In this document: positions 53,233 to 61,832 of the stretch, in pieces | How the letters are laid out: the number at the start of each line of letters is the position of its first letter | Position numbering within the stretch: position 1 is the stretch's first letter | Assembly: GCF_002042965.1 (NCBI RefSeq) | Contig: NZ_MZNT01000010.1 | Location: forward strand, 277,600-341,599 | Length of the DNA: 64,000 bases | Origin: Paenibacillus sp. 32352 | Lineage (GTDB): Bacteria > Bacillota > Bacilli > Paenibacillales > NBRC-103111 | Reading direction: 5' to 3' | Position numbers and translations under genes: made by a program | The notes under the pieces: generated by a model | The model's database searches: none | The model's input: only the letters and a program-made list of their open reading frames with translations | Told to the model about the DNA's origin: nothing

Positions 53233-54249
53233 ATGGGTAACAACTACACTCCTGAAGCAGCTGCATTGCTTACCAAGTTTAAGGTAAAGGCCAAACGAAT
53301 AGACTATGTCCAAAAAGGGGTTTATAAAGTTGTCTTGAGCGATGGCAGTATGCATTGCTTAAAGCGTATGCCCTGCCCCGTGACTCGTCTGCATTGGATG
53401 GATAGAGCACTCCTTAGAATTAAGAAAAAGGGGTTTCCTAAAATCGCCTGGCGAAGGCCACTGACGCGGGAAGGGAAACGATTATTCGTAAAAACACATT
53501 CTAGAACCAATTATATACTCACCCCATGGATACAAGGAAGATGGCCTAACCCTCGTTCAAGTAAAGATATGCGCGCATGCGGAATTGCCTTAGCGAAATT
53601 TCATAATGCGGGCCGGAGCGCTGATTTTTTGAAAGCCGGTTCTTCTAACATGTTGGGAAGCTGGCCAAGAATGATTCGGGGACAACACCTTTTCTTGAAA
53701 AAGCATGTTACTACTGCCTATAAAAACGGGTACCACAGGCGTATGGATAATCTTCTTAAGCAGCATGGACATGAAATTTTGGGCTATTCTAAAGCAGCAT
53801 CTCAGAGTTTACTCAAGTCTAAGTATAAGGCAATTTGCAGTGGAAGCCGAAATAGGGCTACCTTGTGTCATGGAGATGGTGGACCGACTAATTTTATATT
53901 AAATAGTACGGGAACTCATCTGATCGATTTTGAAACCCTCCGAGTCGACTTACGCGCTTACGATTTATATAGGGTCCTGTATAATTCGTGTAAGGATCAT
54001 AAATGGAATTTTGCGATCGCTCGTTCCATCCTCGATGGATATCAGTCGGTTAACAAGCTCAAAAAAGAAGATTTTGCTCTTTTGAAGGTCTGGCTGCGTT
54101 TTCCTCGAACGATGTACCTTTTGCTCAGGAAATTTAATCACAGAAGTTTAAAAGATAAAACAACTTCGGAGAAAGAATTCCTGCAAGTTCTTCAGGACGA
54201 AAGGAGAATTACCTCCTTTATCAGGCATTTGGACAAATATGCGAGATAA
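53233..54249 (+). CDS. cotS: CotS-family spore coat protein (kinase-like fold)
   Basis: This 338-residue protein has the fold of aminoglycoside/choline kinases: VYKVVLSDGSMHCLKRM (lysine strand), a catalytic-loop-like LCHGDGGPTNFIL and metal-binding-like LIDFETLRVDLRAYDLYR near residues 215-250. The set is typical of the CotS/YutH family of coat proteins. It starts one base after the stop of the glycosyltransferase, with AAAGGAGG overlapping that stop, so the two are translationally linked. It is expected in the mother cell late in sporulation; no sigma-K promoter was identified with confidence. Confidence 0.85.
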   Translation: MGNNYTPEAAALLTKFKVKAKRIDYVQKGVYKVVLSDGSMHCLKRMPCPVTRLHWMDRALLRIKKKGFPKIAWRRPLTREGKRLFVKTHSRTNYILTPWIQGRWPNPRSSKDMRACGIALAKFHNAGRSADFLKAGSSNMLGSWPRMIRGQHLFLKKHVTTAYKNGYHRRMDNLLKQHGHEILGYSKAASQSLLKSKYKAICSGSRNRATLCHGDGGPTNFILNSTGTHLIDFETLRVDLRAYDLYRVLYNSCKDHKWNFAIARSILDGYQSVNKLKKEDFALLKVWLRFPRTMYLLLRKFNHRSLKDKTTSEKEFLQVLQDERRITSFIRHLDKYAR

Positions 54250-54414
54250 CTGTTCCAGCTTACAAGGCTCGCTCAAACACAGCACCAATGCTGTCGCGTA
54301 ATCCGCCGTCCGTTCCGAAGCGGTTAGGAACCAGTCTGTATCAAATATCACTTACTTCAAATTTTCATTACTATACAATGGAACGATGATACCTTTTATT
54401 GGAGGAAAATAATA

Positions 54415-54711
54415 ATGAAAGAGCATATCGTCCATTTTAAAATGATTAGTAAGACAGGAACACGGCTGCTAAGAGGACTTATTTATTTGGAGGACCATCA
54501 GAAACCTACAATACAAGACTTTGAGCAATGTCTTAAGGACTGCGGTCACGATGTACGCATAGAAAATAAAGAGAAGTTTATTTTCAAAGCATATAGACCC
54601 GGGGAGGAATATCTCATCGATGTTCTTGAAGATTACGAGGATCCTCATACAAGGGATCGGTATGCTGATAGCTTGGCCAAATCGTTCATGAAGGACAACA
54701 ATCCCATTTAG
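54415..54711 (+). CDS. Hypothetical protein, 98 residues
   Basis: GGAGG lies seven bases before the ATG. The product is soluble and charged (VHFKMISKTGTRLLRGLIYL, then DFEQCLKDCGHDVRIENKEK and YLIDVLEDYEDPHTRDRYAD), with an alpha/beta look and no signal. I do not recognise it. It is followed by a strong terminator, so it is a single-gene unit. Confidence 0.65.
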   Translation: MKEHIVHFKMISKTGTRLLRGLIYLEDHQKPTIQDFEQCLKDCGHDVRIENKEKFIFKAYRPGEEYLIDVLEDYEDPHTRDRYADSLAKSFMKDNNPI

Positions 54712-54743
54712 TACGCGTTACATTAAATCCTTACTGTATTAGT

Positions 54744-54785
54744 ATGGCGATCGCTCCCGGTTCCAAACCGTAGAGTGATCGCCAT
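54744..54785. terminator. Terminator behind the 98-residue gene
   Basis: Arms ATGGCGATCGCTC and GAGTGATCGCCAT pair with one small offset around a 16-base loop, followed by TTTT on the plus strand. Confidence 0.75.
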
Positions 54786-54877
54786 TTTGTCAGATAAACA
54801 GTTCTTGTTATAGCATGGACAGCGTGCCCTATTCGCCCGCGGCCAACAGACCTATTAATGGTGATTATTACGCCCTG

Positions 54878-55333
54878 TCAGAGCCTCGCGAACGTGATGT
54901 AATCGACTTGGGCAGGCTCTGCCGATTCGATTCGAAGTGCCCGGTTGATCTGTCCCCGGTGATATTGCCCATGTAAGAGGACCTGCAACAGGATGTCCCG
55001 GACGGACGTTCGGAATGGAACCCCGCTCTGGTTCGCATAGTCGACCATCTCGTCCAACCCGGATTCCTCGAGTTCTTCGATATAGATACGATATTGCTCG
55101 GCGTTTTCTTCGAACATCGTCCGGATTGCCGACAGGTCTTCCGCTTCCTCCCACAACGAATATTGCGCGCTGGCCTTGCCCTGCAATCGGGACAGCCAGA
55201 CTCGTTCCGCGACCGCGACGTGCCGAACCAGCTTCAGAAGGTCCTTGTTCTTCGTCTCGCTCTGCTCGAGTGCATCCAAAATGCGTCCGTCTGCCCAGTA
55301 CAGGTGGTCCATCATGCACTTGATCGTCTTCAT
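54878..55333 (-). CDS. DinB-family protein
   Basis: This 151-residue four-helix-bundle protein has the three metal-binding histidines of the DinB/YfiT fold: His in MDHLYWADGRI near residue 9, His in LVRHVAVAERVWL near residue 38 and His in LLHGQYHRGQINRAL near residue 120. Many members use metal and a thiol cofactor such as bacillithiol for transfer reactions. The substrate is unknown. The frame could be read from further upstream but this ATG gives the family's usual length. Confidence 0.9.
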   Translation of the reverse strand: MKTIKCMMDHLYWADGRILDALEQSETKNKDLLKLVRHVAVAERVWLSRLQGKASAQYSLWEEAEDLSAIRTMFEENAEQYRIYIEELEESGLDEMVDYANQSGVPFRTSVRDILLQVLLHGQYHRGQINRALRIESAEPAQVDYITFARL

Positions 55334-55421
55334 TTCGGTTTCCCCCTCTTCGTCTCATCAAAAATTTGTTATCCGTTAGTTTAATCATTTGAATGACTAA
55401 TTAAGCTATCGTTCCGTAACC

Positions 55422-55659
55422 TTAGATGTAAAAATAAAAATATATAATACGGATAATACAGAAGAAAAAAATAATGCTTGGTACAAGAAAATAAATCGAA
55501 ATTTCAACCGATTCTGGATATAGAATCGTTGATTGCCCTCCACCTCGTTGGCTTAGTGTAATTCTTCCGTTTATCAGCCCCATTATCCCTTTAAATAGAG
55601 CGTATAACCCAAATCCTCCAAATTAATATGTCACTGAAGTTCTCTTTAAGATACTTCAT
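55422..55659 (-). pseudogene. Frameshifted small membrane protein gene
   Basis: An ATG at 55659 opens MKYLKENFSDILI. Near 55625 the sense moves by one base into GGFGLYALFKGIMGLINGR, then SQRGGGQSTILYPESVEIS and a membrane helix (IYFLVPSIIFFFCIIRIIYF), ending at TAA 55422-55424. The two parts join naturally as about 78 residues with two hydrophobic stretches. Neither frame alone explains the region. It is either a recently broken gene or a sequencing slip in a T-run. The family is not recognised. Confidence 0.6.
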
Positions 55660-55909
55660 AACATCACATCCGATTAATGTTCTCACTAACATCTATACGT
55701 TTTCACTCACTAGGAGTTACGTTGTTATCCTGCCTGGTAGTTAAGAAAATCCTCGTTAAACAAAACAGGCGATTGATCTCGGAGAGATATCCAGCACCAT
55801 CTTTTCTTCACTAAACTGATGCCCCTTTTAGTGAAATGAGTGGTTGCATCTTTTTCAACGTGTTGTCGCGTGCGATCTGCTCCCTAGTTATTAGTATTGT
55901 ACACATCCC

Positions 55910-56785
55910 TCAATGATTTATTGCTTTCTTTATTGATTCGATCAAGGCACTTGATGTAGTTGAATACCCATATTTATTTTCTATATAAGCAATATGTACT
56001 TTGGTTTTCCACAATCCGTCTAATGTCTCGGCAGTTTCGAAAGTTGATGTCGCATCGCGAACGATATTACACATAAAACCATAACTACTCATGTTTTTCA
56101 TACCATAATTGCTATATTGAACACATATATCGGTTTCGAATCCCATATAAAATAGAACTTTGATTCCTCTTTCTGAAAGAAGCCTATGAAACTGGGCATG
56201 CTCATAAACAAGTAAATCATCCTCTTGCGGCTTGGCGGGTTCTGCAATATCTATGAACTCGTAGACACTGTCATTTTGTTTCAACCATTCCCAATTATTA
56301 ATTTCATTTGAATGCTGAGATTGCCAATGCTGAACCCACTCTTTGGGTGGAAATATCTTCATCTCCTCCGTAGGTAACTGCTCAGAACTAGTTTCTTGTA
56401 TGGATTTTCTAAGCCGTTCTCTTTCTGCTATTGTAGTAGAATCAATCCATTGAGGGTACTTTTCTAAAAAAAACGGATGATTACAATGAAATATTTGAAC
56501 CCCCATTTGCCTTAATTCGTTAACCGCAGGTGCAATGACTTCTTCAATTATTTGCCGTTTTCGTTTTGCATGTGAAACCCCGCGTTCTGTACTCAATTCA
56601 AACCCCAATTCTGGTACGATAGCTCCATTCTCCCAACCGAAGTTCCAAATATCGACGAGGGCAATTCCGATTTCTTCCGTATCCAACGTGTATTGTGATC
56701 CCATACGTTTAAAGCTTGATTCTGTGAACGGTAAATTAGGAACTGGTGACATTGGGGTGTATTCTAAGTTAATGGTGAACTTCAT
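55910..56785 (-). CDS. Isochorismatase-like cysteine hydrolase, long form
   Basis: This 291-residue protein has an N-terminal extension, then Asp in GIALVDIWNFGW near residue 42, a long insertion, and Cys in YMGFETDICVQYSNYGMKNM near residue 225. The arrangement follows the isochorismatase-like fold, but the protein is about 100 residues longer than the simple form at 40912-41460. The substrate is unknown. It lies in an AT-rich stretch downstream of a small membrane-protein gene (10 bp gap), with which it is probably co-transcribed. Confidence 0.8.
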   Translation of the reverse strand: MKFTINLEYTPMSPVPNLPFTESSFKRMGSQYTLDTEEIGIALVDIWNFGWENGAIVPELGFELSTERGVSHAKRKRQIIEEVIAPAVNELRQMGVQIFHCNHPFFLEKYPQWIDSTTIAERERLRKSIQETSSEQLPTEEMKIFPPKEWVQHWQSQHSNEINNWEWLKQNDSVYEFIDIAEPAKPQEDDLLVYEHAQFHRLLSERGIKVLFYMGFETDICVQYSNYGMKNMSSYGFMCNIVRDATSTFETAETLDGLWKTKVHIAYIENKYGYSTTSSALIESIKKAINH

Positions 56786-56795
56786 ACTTCCCTAA

Positions 56796-57008
56796 TCATT
56801 CCCTTCTATCCTGATCTAACTTATAACTCATTTTATCTCCATTTTGTATAGTCGGATCATTGGAATGGTTATTGCATTTTTCTTGCAATAATTCAATAAT
56901 CCTTTCGTTTTGGTCAATTTGAGTTATGATATTTGAGTTAAGTTTTTGAATAGCAACAAATATTCCAAACAACGCACCTAAAATTAAGAATCCTACGAGG
57001 CCATCCAT
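56796..57008 (-). CDS. Small membrane protein, 70 residues
   Basis: AAAGGAG lies six bases before the ATG. Residues 3-20 (GLVGFLILGALFGIFVAI) form one membrane helix, followed by a coiled-coil-like segment (NSNIITQIDQNERIIELLQE) and a polar tail. Such short helix-plus-coil proteins are common in Bacillota and of unknown role. The cysteine hydrolase gene begins 10 bp downstream. Confidence 0.7.
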   Translation of the reverse strand: MDGLVGFLILGALFGIFVAIQKLNSNIITQIDQNERIIELLQEKCNNHSNDPTIQNGDKMSYKLDQDRRE

Positions 57009-57211
57009 AATTGACTCCTTTCACGAAAAAAACTTGGTTTTGGAACACAAAATCAATTCCAGTGATATTCGTGATAACAACTTAATTTCCTTTTTATGTA
57101 ATATGTGTCTAATGAGTATGGTTGCAATAACCTGCCCGTTAACGCGGCTGCGTCGCAGTTGATGACATCCGAAAAATCCCCCAAAATGAGCTTATAATGT
57201 CACTGTTCGTA

Positions 57212-57820
57212 TTACCGCATATTGTTTGATGTCTTATCATTGGGCATTAAGTTCAAAATCGGTTTTGACACAATACCTAGTACAATCCCAATAGTAAAGC
57301 CAACCGCATGTACAAATAACCTATCAAAATGAAAACCACCTAGACCTATAACATTTCCGAGAATACAATATCCTATCAAATACTCCATTTCTCGACTCTT
57401 AATATGCTTTACAAAAAATTCTCTATTTCTCAAACAGAATAATAATATTATACCCATTAAACCAAATATTCCGGGGGAACTCCCAACAGATGAGGTAGGC
57501 GAAAAAACAAAGGAAAAAATAATTTGTTCTAAAATGTTACTTATCAAAAAGACCAGCAAAAACCAACTGCTCCTGATTTTTGATTCTATAAGTACTCCTG
57601 AGCAATACAGCGCTAGACTATTAGCCAAAATATGTACGACTCCCGTGTGGAAAAATGAAGAAGTTACAGCCCTCCACCATTGATAATCCAAAAACAACTT
57701 CTTTTTATTTAATGTCCCCCATTGATGTAAGAGTCCGTTGAGGACGAAAGAATCTACCACAAATACGATCAAAAATATGCTTATCAGCAATATCGCCATT
57801 TTTGGAAAATAATTTTTCAC
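57212..57820 (-). CDS. Rhomboid-family intramembrane serine protease
   Basis: This 202-residue protein has about six membrane segments. The catalytic Ser is in SVGSSPGIFGLMG near residue 115 (the family GxSG position, here GSSP) and the His is in LFVHAVGFTIGIVLG near residue 170. The loop WWRAVTSSFFHTGVVHILAN with its conserved His/Asn region near residues 48-68 is also characteristic. It cleaves membrane proteins within the bilayer; the target is unknown. The gene is AT-rich and stands alone. Confidence 0.88.
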   Translation of the reverse strand: MKNYFPKMAILLISIFLIVFVVDSFVLNGLLHQWGTLNKKKLFLDYQWWRAVTSSFFHTGVVHILANSLALYCSGVLIESKIRSSWFLLVFLISNILEQIIFSFVFSPTSSVGSSPGIFGLMGIILLFCLRNREFFVKHIKSREMEYLIGYCILGNVIGLGGFHFDRLFVHAVGFTIGIVLGIVSKPILNLMPNDKTSNNMR

Positions 57821-58217
57821 AATATCTCACCTCGAAGACTTGTGGAAAGATTAATGTTCTAGCTTCTCAATATTACCCCTATTCTCTAATCGTGCCCGAT
57901 AGGTAAGGAAAGGCTCCCGTTGGTGTCGGCAGCCTGGCACTAAGTAGTAATGAACTCTCGTATCCCGTTAGAATATTGGGTTTAGTTATGACTGCTGAGT
58001 CTCCCTGCGTATCAGAAAGAAAAGAAACGTATAGTGTCCCACACAACCGCGGCAATAGGCCGCCAGAGTGAAACCATAATGGTTTCGCATGGCTGGCTAG
58101 CCTATCACGATTATTTACATCCCAATTATATCAAAAATGGACGAAACTCAGAAAATAGCTTCCTAAGTAACTACTATCTTGAACTCAGCCTATTTTTATC
58201 GTTTTCTGAATGGATTG
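57821..58217. other. Intergenic stretch without recognisable features
   Basis: About 400 bp between the rhomboid start and the end of the imine reductase-like gene. Short open frames are present but none has a ribosome site and natural composition. I see no terminator of good quality for the MFS operon here. Confidence 0.4.
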
Positions 58218-59171
58218 TTATTGCGCACTTTTCGATGCCGAATGTTTAATCATTTCAATCACGCTAGCCACTCCGTTCTCGCCGTGTCCTGCCGTGAGGG
58301 CCCCCTCCAGAAGCGTCTTGAAGAACTGAGGTATATTTGTTCTGATCCCATTGGCTTGGCTGGTATGCAGGAGGTGTTCCATCGCAGCCAAGTGAATTTC
58401 GACCGTGCCGTCTTCTCCCGGGTAATGCCCTTTTTCGATCTGACCGGCGTGATTCGTCATCAGCCCGCTCACAAAAGGCAAGTATTCCGTCGCTACAGAA
58501 GAGAAAGCCGATGCATCGACTTTCTCTGTGCCGACAAGGGCAACAGCGTGATAGAAACCGCTCAGAGTTCCCCATATGAGGCTGAATAGAGCCGTATCAT
58601 AGAGTGAGGCAAGACCGGGGTCTGTTCCAAGATGCGTGGCACCGCCTAGACTCGCTAACGTAGATCGATGGCTCTCGAAGGAAGCCGGCGATCCGCTGTA
58701 GAGGAAGACTGCTTCAGGCTGACCGACCAGACGAGTGCCGCTCATTGCAGCGCCGTCAAGGTAATCGGCGCCACGACTTGTTACCCATTCGGACATCTGG
58801 CGTGCCAATTCCGGCGTACCAGAGCTGATGTTGACGACGACGCGGCCCGAAAGAGCATCACCTCCTGCATCGAGAATCTCGCGTACACCCTCGTAGTCGG
58901 ATACACATACAATCACAAGCGGATTAGCTGAAATCGCTTCGGATATTGAGGCTGCCTGGACAGCTCCTCTGGCGACAAGAACATCTGTTTTGTTAGCCGA
59001 GCGATTCCATACGGTCGTCGGGTGTCCATGATTCAGGAACGCTTTAGCCATGACCGAACCTAACATACCCAGGCCAATGACTGTCACTGGCTGGCGATTA
59101 ATTGATTCGTTCTCTTTCGAAAACAATTGCGTATTTGGGTTAATTTGGCTCATTTGAAAAGCCCCTTTCAA
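58218..59171 (-). CDS. Imine reductase-like NAD(P)-dependent oxidoreductase, copy 2
   Basis: This 317-residue paralogue of the protein at 50555-51487 has VIGLGMLGSVMAKAFLNHGH near residue 30, VWNRSANKTD, VNISSGTPELARQM, and the C-terminal SLYDTALFSLIWGTLSGFYH with Asp at the proton-donor position of imine reductases. Its start is 17 bp after the stop of the MFS exporter, so they form an operon controlled by the divergent HxlR regulator. An exporter coupled to a reductase suggests removal of a toxic imine- or carbonyl-type compound; that is inference. Confidence 0.8.
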   Translation of the reverse strand: MKGAFQMSQINPNTQLFSKENESINRQPVTVIGLGMLGSVMAKAFLNHGHPTTVWNRSANKTDVLVARGAVQAASISEAISANPLVIVCVSDYEGVREILDAGGDALSGRVVVNISSGTPELARQMSEWVTSRGADYLDGAAMSGTRLVGQPEAVFLYSGSPASFESHRSTLASLGGATHLGTDPGLASLYDTALFSLIWGTLSGFYHAVALVGTEKVDASAFSSVATEYLPFVSGLMTNHAGQIEKGHYPGEDGTVEIHLAAMEHLLHTSQANGIRTNIPQFFKTLLEGALTAGHGENGVASVIEMIKHSASKSAQ

Positions 59172-59188
59172 GTATAGTTATGATGATT

Positions 59189-60631
59189 TTACAGGGCATT
59201 GGCTTGATCTGTCTGATTCCCGTGAGGGAACGCGGAGAGCTTCCTAAGACCGAATGCAATAATGATCGCGCCGAGAACGACGGCGGTAACGGGCACGATA
59301 AGTGCGGTTCGGAACCCATCCAGCATGGCTAGAGGCGATTGTTCTGCAGAAGCGGCGACGTTGACAGAAGTCACTGCCGACAGTCCGAGTGCCGAGCCAA
59401 ATTGGAACGATGAGCTTAGCAGTCCGCTGGCGAGCCCTTGTTCTTCTTCTGCGATGCCATCGGTAGCTGCGATGGTAAGAGGGCCATAGGTCAGAGCGAA
59501 TGCGGTGCCGAGAAGAATCATCGTAGGGAACATTGCCGCATAGGTCCAGTCGAGGTCAACCCGCATGAAAAGAGCATAGGAAACTGCGGCAAGACAAAAC
59601 CCGCCGAATATGACCCTAACATTGCCGAAGCGGTTGACGAGACGCGGCGTGAGGGTCGGTGCGAGCACGGAGTCGACGCCGATGGCAAGAAGGGCGAGTC
59701 CGGTCTCAAACGAGGACCAGCCGCGAAGCTCCTGAAGATACAGGACGGCGACGAACTGGAATCCGAAGAACGAACCGGCGAACAACATCGCGCCCAGATT
59801 GGCTCGCACGAGGGAGCTCGAACGCAGAATGCCAAGGCGCATTAATGGTGAGGCCGATCGACGCTCGATGACGACGAAGATGGCCAAGAAGGCGAGACCG
59901 CCGACAAGTGTGCCAATTGTCCAGCCCCATGTCGTATCTGGTGCTTGAACTACCGTAAAGACGAGCAGAAGCATCGCGCTCGTTACAGTGAGCGCTCCGC
60001 CGATATCGAAGCCTTGAGACGAGCGTTCCGGGCGGTCCAAGCGCGGGATGAGACGGATGGCTGCAAGAAGAATTACAAAAGCTAAAATGACCGGCGCAAA
60101 GAACACCCATCGCCAATTGAGCTCGGTCAACAAACCGCCGCAGACAAGACCCAGTGAGAATCCAGCCGCCGCGGTTCCTGCGTAAGCCAAAAGCGCCTTG
60201 TTGCGATGTGGACCTTCCGGAAAACTTGTCGTGATGATCGAGAGACCGGCAGGCGTCATGAATGCAGCGGCTACTCCCGTAACGAACCGGGCGACAATCA
60301 GGATCCACCCTGCGGTTGCAAGCCCGCCAAGGCCGGAAAAAACAAGGAATATGGCAAGCCAGGTCAAAAACATTCGCCGTCTACCCAGCAAGTCCGCTGC
60401 CCGGCCTCCGAGCAGCATTAAGCCTCCGTAGCCGAGAACATAAGCACTCATGACCCAACTGAGCTCGCTAACCGACATGCTCAGTTCAGCGCGTATCGAT
60501 GGCAAGGCTACGCCCATCATCGATACGTCGATTCCTTCAAGGAATATCGCCCCGCAGAGCACGAACAACAATCCCCAAGCGATTTTGTTGTTCGTGCTTT
60601 TTGGCGTCATGGATTCATTTATTGCACTCAT
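59189..60631 (-). CDS. MFS drug exporter, DHA2 (14-helix) type
   Basis: I start at ATG 60631, behind AAGGAGGGAAAC, giving 480 residues; the frame reaches back to 60805 but overlaps the operator region. Motif A is GGRAADLLGRRRMFLTWLAI near residue 75, and motif C-like glycine/proline residues follow in helix 5. About 14 hydrophobic segments fit the QacA-like DHA2 family, which expels drugs with proton entry. It heads a two-gene operon with the imine reductase-like gene. Confidence 0.9.
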   Translation of the reverse strand: MSAINESMTPKSTNNKIAWGLLFVLCGAIFLEGIDVSMMGVALPSIRAELSMSVSELSWVMSAYVLGYGGLMLLGGRAADLLGRRRMFLTWLAIFLVFSGLGGLATAGWILIVARFVTGVAAAFMTPAGLSIITTSFPEGPHRNKALLAYAGTAAAGFSLGLVCGGLLTELNWRWVFFAPVILAFVILLAAIRLIPRLDRPERSSQGFDIGGALTVTSAMLLLVFTVVQAPDTTWGWTIGTLVGGLAFLAIFVVIERRSASPLMRLGILRSSSLVRANLGAMLFAGSFFGFQFVAVLYLQELRGWSSFETGLALLAIGVDSVLAPTLTPRLVNRFGNVRVIFGGFCLAAVSYALFMRVDLDWTYAAMFPTMILLGTAFALTYGPLTIAATDGIAEEEQGLASGLLSSSFQFGSALGLSAVTSVNVAASAEQSPLAMLDGFRTALIVPVTAVVLGAIIIAFGLRKLSAFPHGNQTDQANAL

Positions 60632-60703
60632 TTGTTTCCCTCCTTGTTTTGTAGTTGGCGCTGGTACAAAAAGATAATATATCCTATAATCAAAAGAAGG
60701 AAG

Positions 60704-60722
60704 TACGCACTTTTTTGTGATA
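60704..60722 (-). promoter_or_regulatory. HxlR-type operator before the MFS gene
   Basis: TACGCAC then TTTTTT then GTGATA closely resembles the operator at 41536-41555 (TACCCAC, TTTTTT, GTGGGTA). It sits upstream of a TATATT-like -10 region for the MFS operon on the minus strand and between the divergent MFS and HxlR genes. Confidence 0.6.
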
Positions 60723-60739
60723 TAGAGAGAAACAAGTAG

Positions 60740-60763
60740 CATAGGTACTAAAAAGTACCTATG
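60740..60763 (+). promoter_or_regulatory. Perfect palindrome before the HxlR gene
   Basis: Half-site CATAGGTACT is inverted around AAAA. It ends 20 bases before the HxlR start codon. The GTACT-N4-AGTAC core is of the kind bound by HxlR/YodB regulators, so it is a candidate autoregulatory site. Confidence 0.65.
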
Positions 60764-60783
60764 TTGACAGGAGGAAATATTAC

Positions 60784-61125
60784 ATGGAGCCTCGCCAAAA
60801 ACCAACTTATAATATCCCTATAGAGGCCACGATAGACGTCATCAGCGGGAAGTGGAAAACGCTGATTTTATGCCATTTAACCTATGGACCGAAAAGAACG
60901 AGTGAACTTAAAAGGCTAATACCCGACATTACGCAAAAAGTGTTAACGCAACAACTCAAAGAGTTGCATGAGGACGGGGTTATCGATAAGACAATTTACA
61001 ACCAAATACCGCCAAAGGTTATCTATGAATTGAGCAAACTAGGAGAGACACTGAAAACAATCATTGATCATATGTGCGACTGGGGGGAAAAATACATCCA
61101 GGAGCGTTATCCCGAAAGCAATTAA
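60784..61125 (+). CDS. HxlR-family transcriptional regulator
   Basis: This 113-residue winged-helix protein has the family signature: PIEATIDVISGKWKTLILCH, then ELKRLIPDITQKVLTQQLKE and YELSKLGETLKTII. The usual N-terminal sensing cysteine is replaced by Ile in NIPIEATI; a Cys occurs instead in LCHLTYG and in HMCDWGEK. GGAGG lies nine bases before the ATG. It is divergent from the MFS/reductase operon, with two palindromes in the shared promoter region. Confidence 0.92.
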   Translation: MEPRQKPTYNIPIEATIDVISGKWKTLILCHLTYGPKRTSELKRLIPDITQKVLTQQLKELHEDGVIDKTIYNQIPPKVIYELSKLGETLKTIIDHMCDWGEKYIQERYPESN

Positions 61126-61247
61126 AAGGGCAAGAGATACATAGATATTGATTCCATATAGGGAGTGTCGTATAGTTACTCCACCAGTAAAGAAAGGGTG
61201 ACCAAAAGCCAGTGATCTACTAATCCTATCAACAAAAATCTATTTTC

Positions 61248-61577
61248 TTGGATTTCGAGATAGGTTTAGTGTCGGCTTTTTATAAGAAAAAACATCAACC
61301 ACCCAAATATATGCCCAGCTACGTGGAGAGCGGCGCAGGGAATTATACCACCGGTATTTCTAGTAATTTACGAATAAGAGGGTTGGCACTTGGTAACAGC
61401 TTCGCTGGCATTACCCTAAAAGTTGATTTCCCATATTACATAGCACATAAACCGGATTCCTTAGCGTACGGAATTTCCGGCTTCTTTGATCTAATTTTCG
61501 CTAGCGTAACGCCCCGTCCCAACAGGGACGCCGCAGGCATTGTCTCATTTTCGTCAAACCAAACGACGACAACGTAG
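61248..61577 (+). CDS. Doubtful protein fragment, 109 codons
   Basis: The frame opens with TTG without a ribosome site. The middle reads naturally (GNYTTGISSNLRIRGLALGN, then AGITLKVDFPYYIAHKPDSL and GISGFFDLIF), faintly like the end of a retropepsin-like aspartyl protease, but no DTG or DSG motif is present. The last 20 codons look uncoded. It may be a remnant. The following 250 bp up to the intron hold nothing I can identify. Confidence 0.25.
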   Translation: MDFEIGLVSAFYKKKHQPPKYMPSYVESGAGNYTTGISSNLRIRGLALGNSFAGITLKVDFPYYIAHKPDSLAYGISGFFDLIFASVTPRPNRDAAGIVSFSSNQTTTT

Positions 61578-61832
61578 GGGCTTCAATTTCTTCGAACGCC
61601 CGATCGAAAAAACGACGCTCAGCGCTTCAGACACACACCCACAGAGTTTCGTCCCCCATGTTGCTCTGCGACTACCAGACGGAACTCGCGCACATGCCTT
61701 ACGCAAGCGTTTGAGCAATGCCCATGTCTCAATCAGCTAAAGAGTGGTAAGCTTTTAAAGTACATAAATGACAAGAACTTGATAGCACTTCCCCCCCGCG
61801 CCCGCGTTGCGCGAAACGGGCATTTATTAAAA

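Noticed and set aside
59706..60308. A 200-codon minus-strand frame inside the MFS gene
   Set aside because: It is an alternative frame within the clear MFS exporter sequence.
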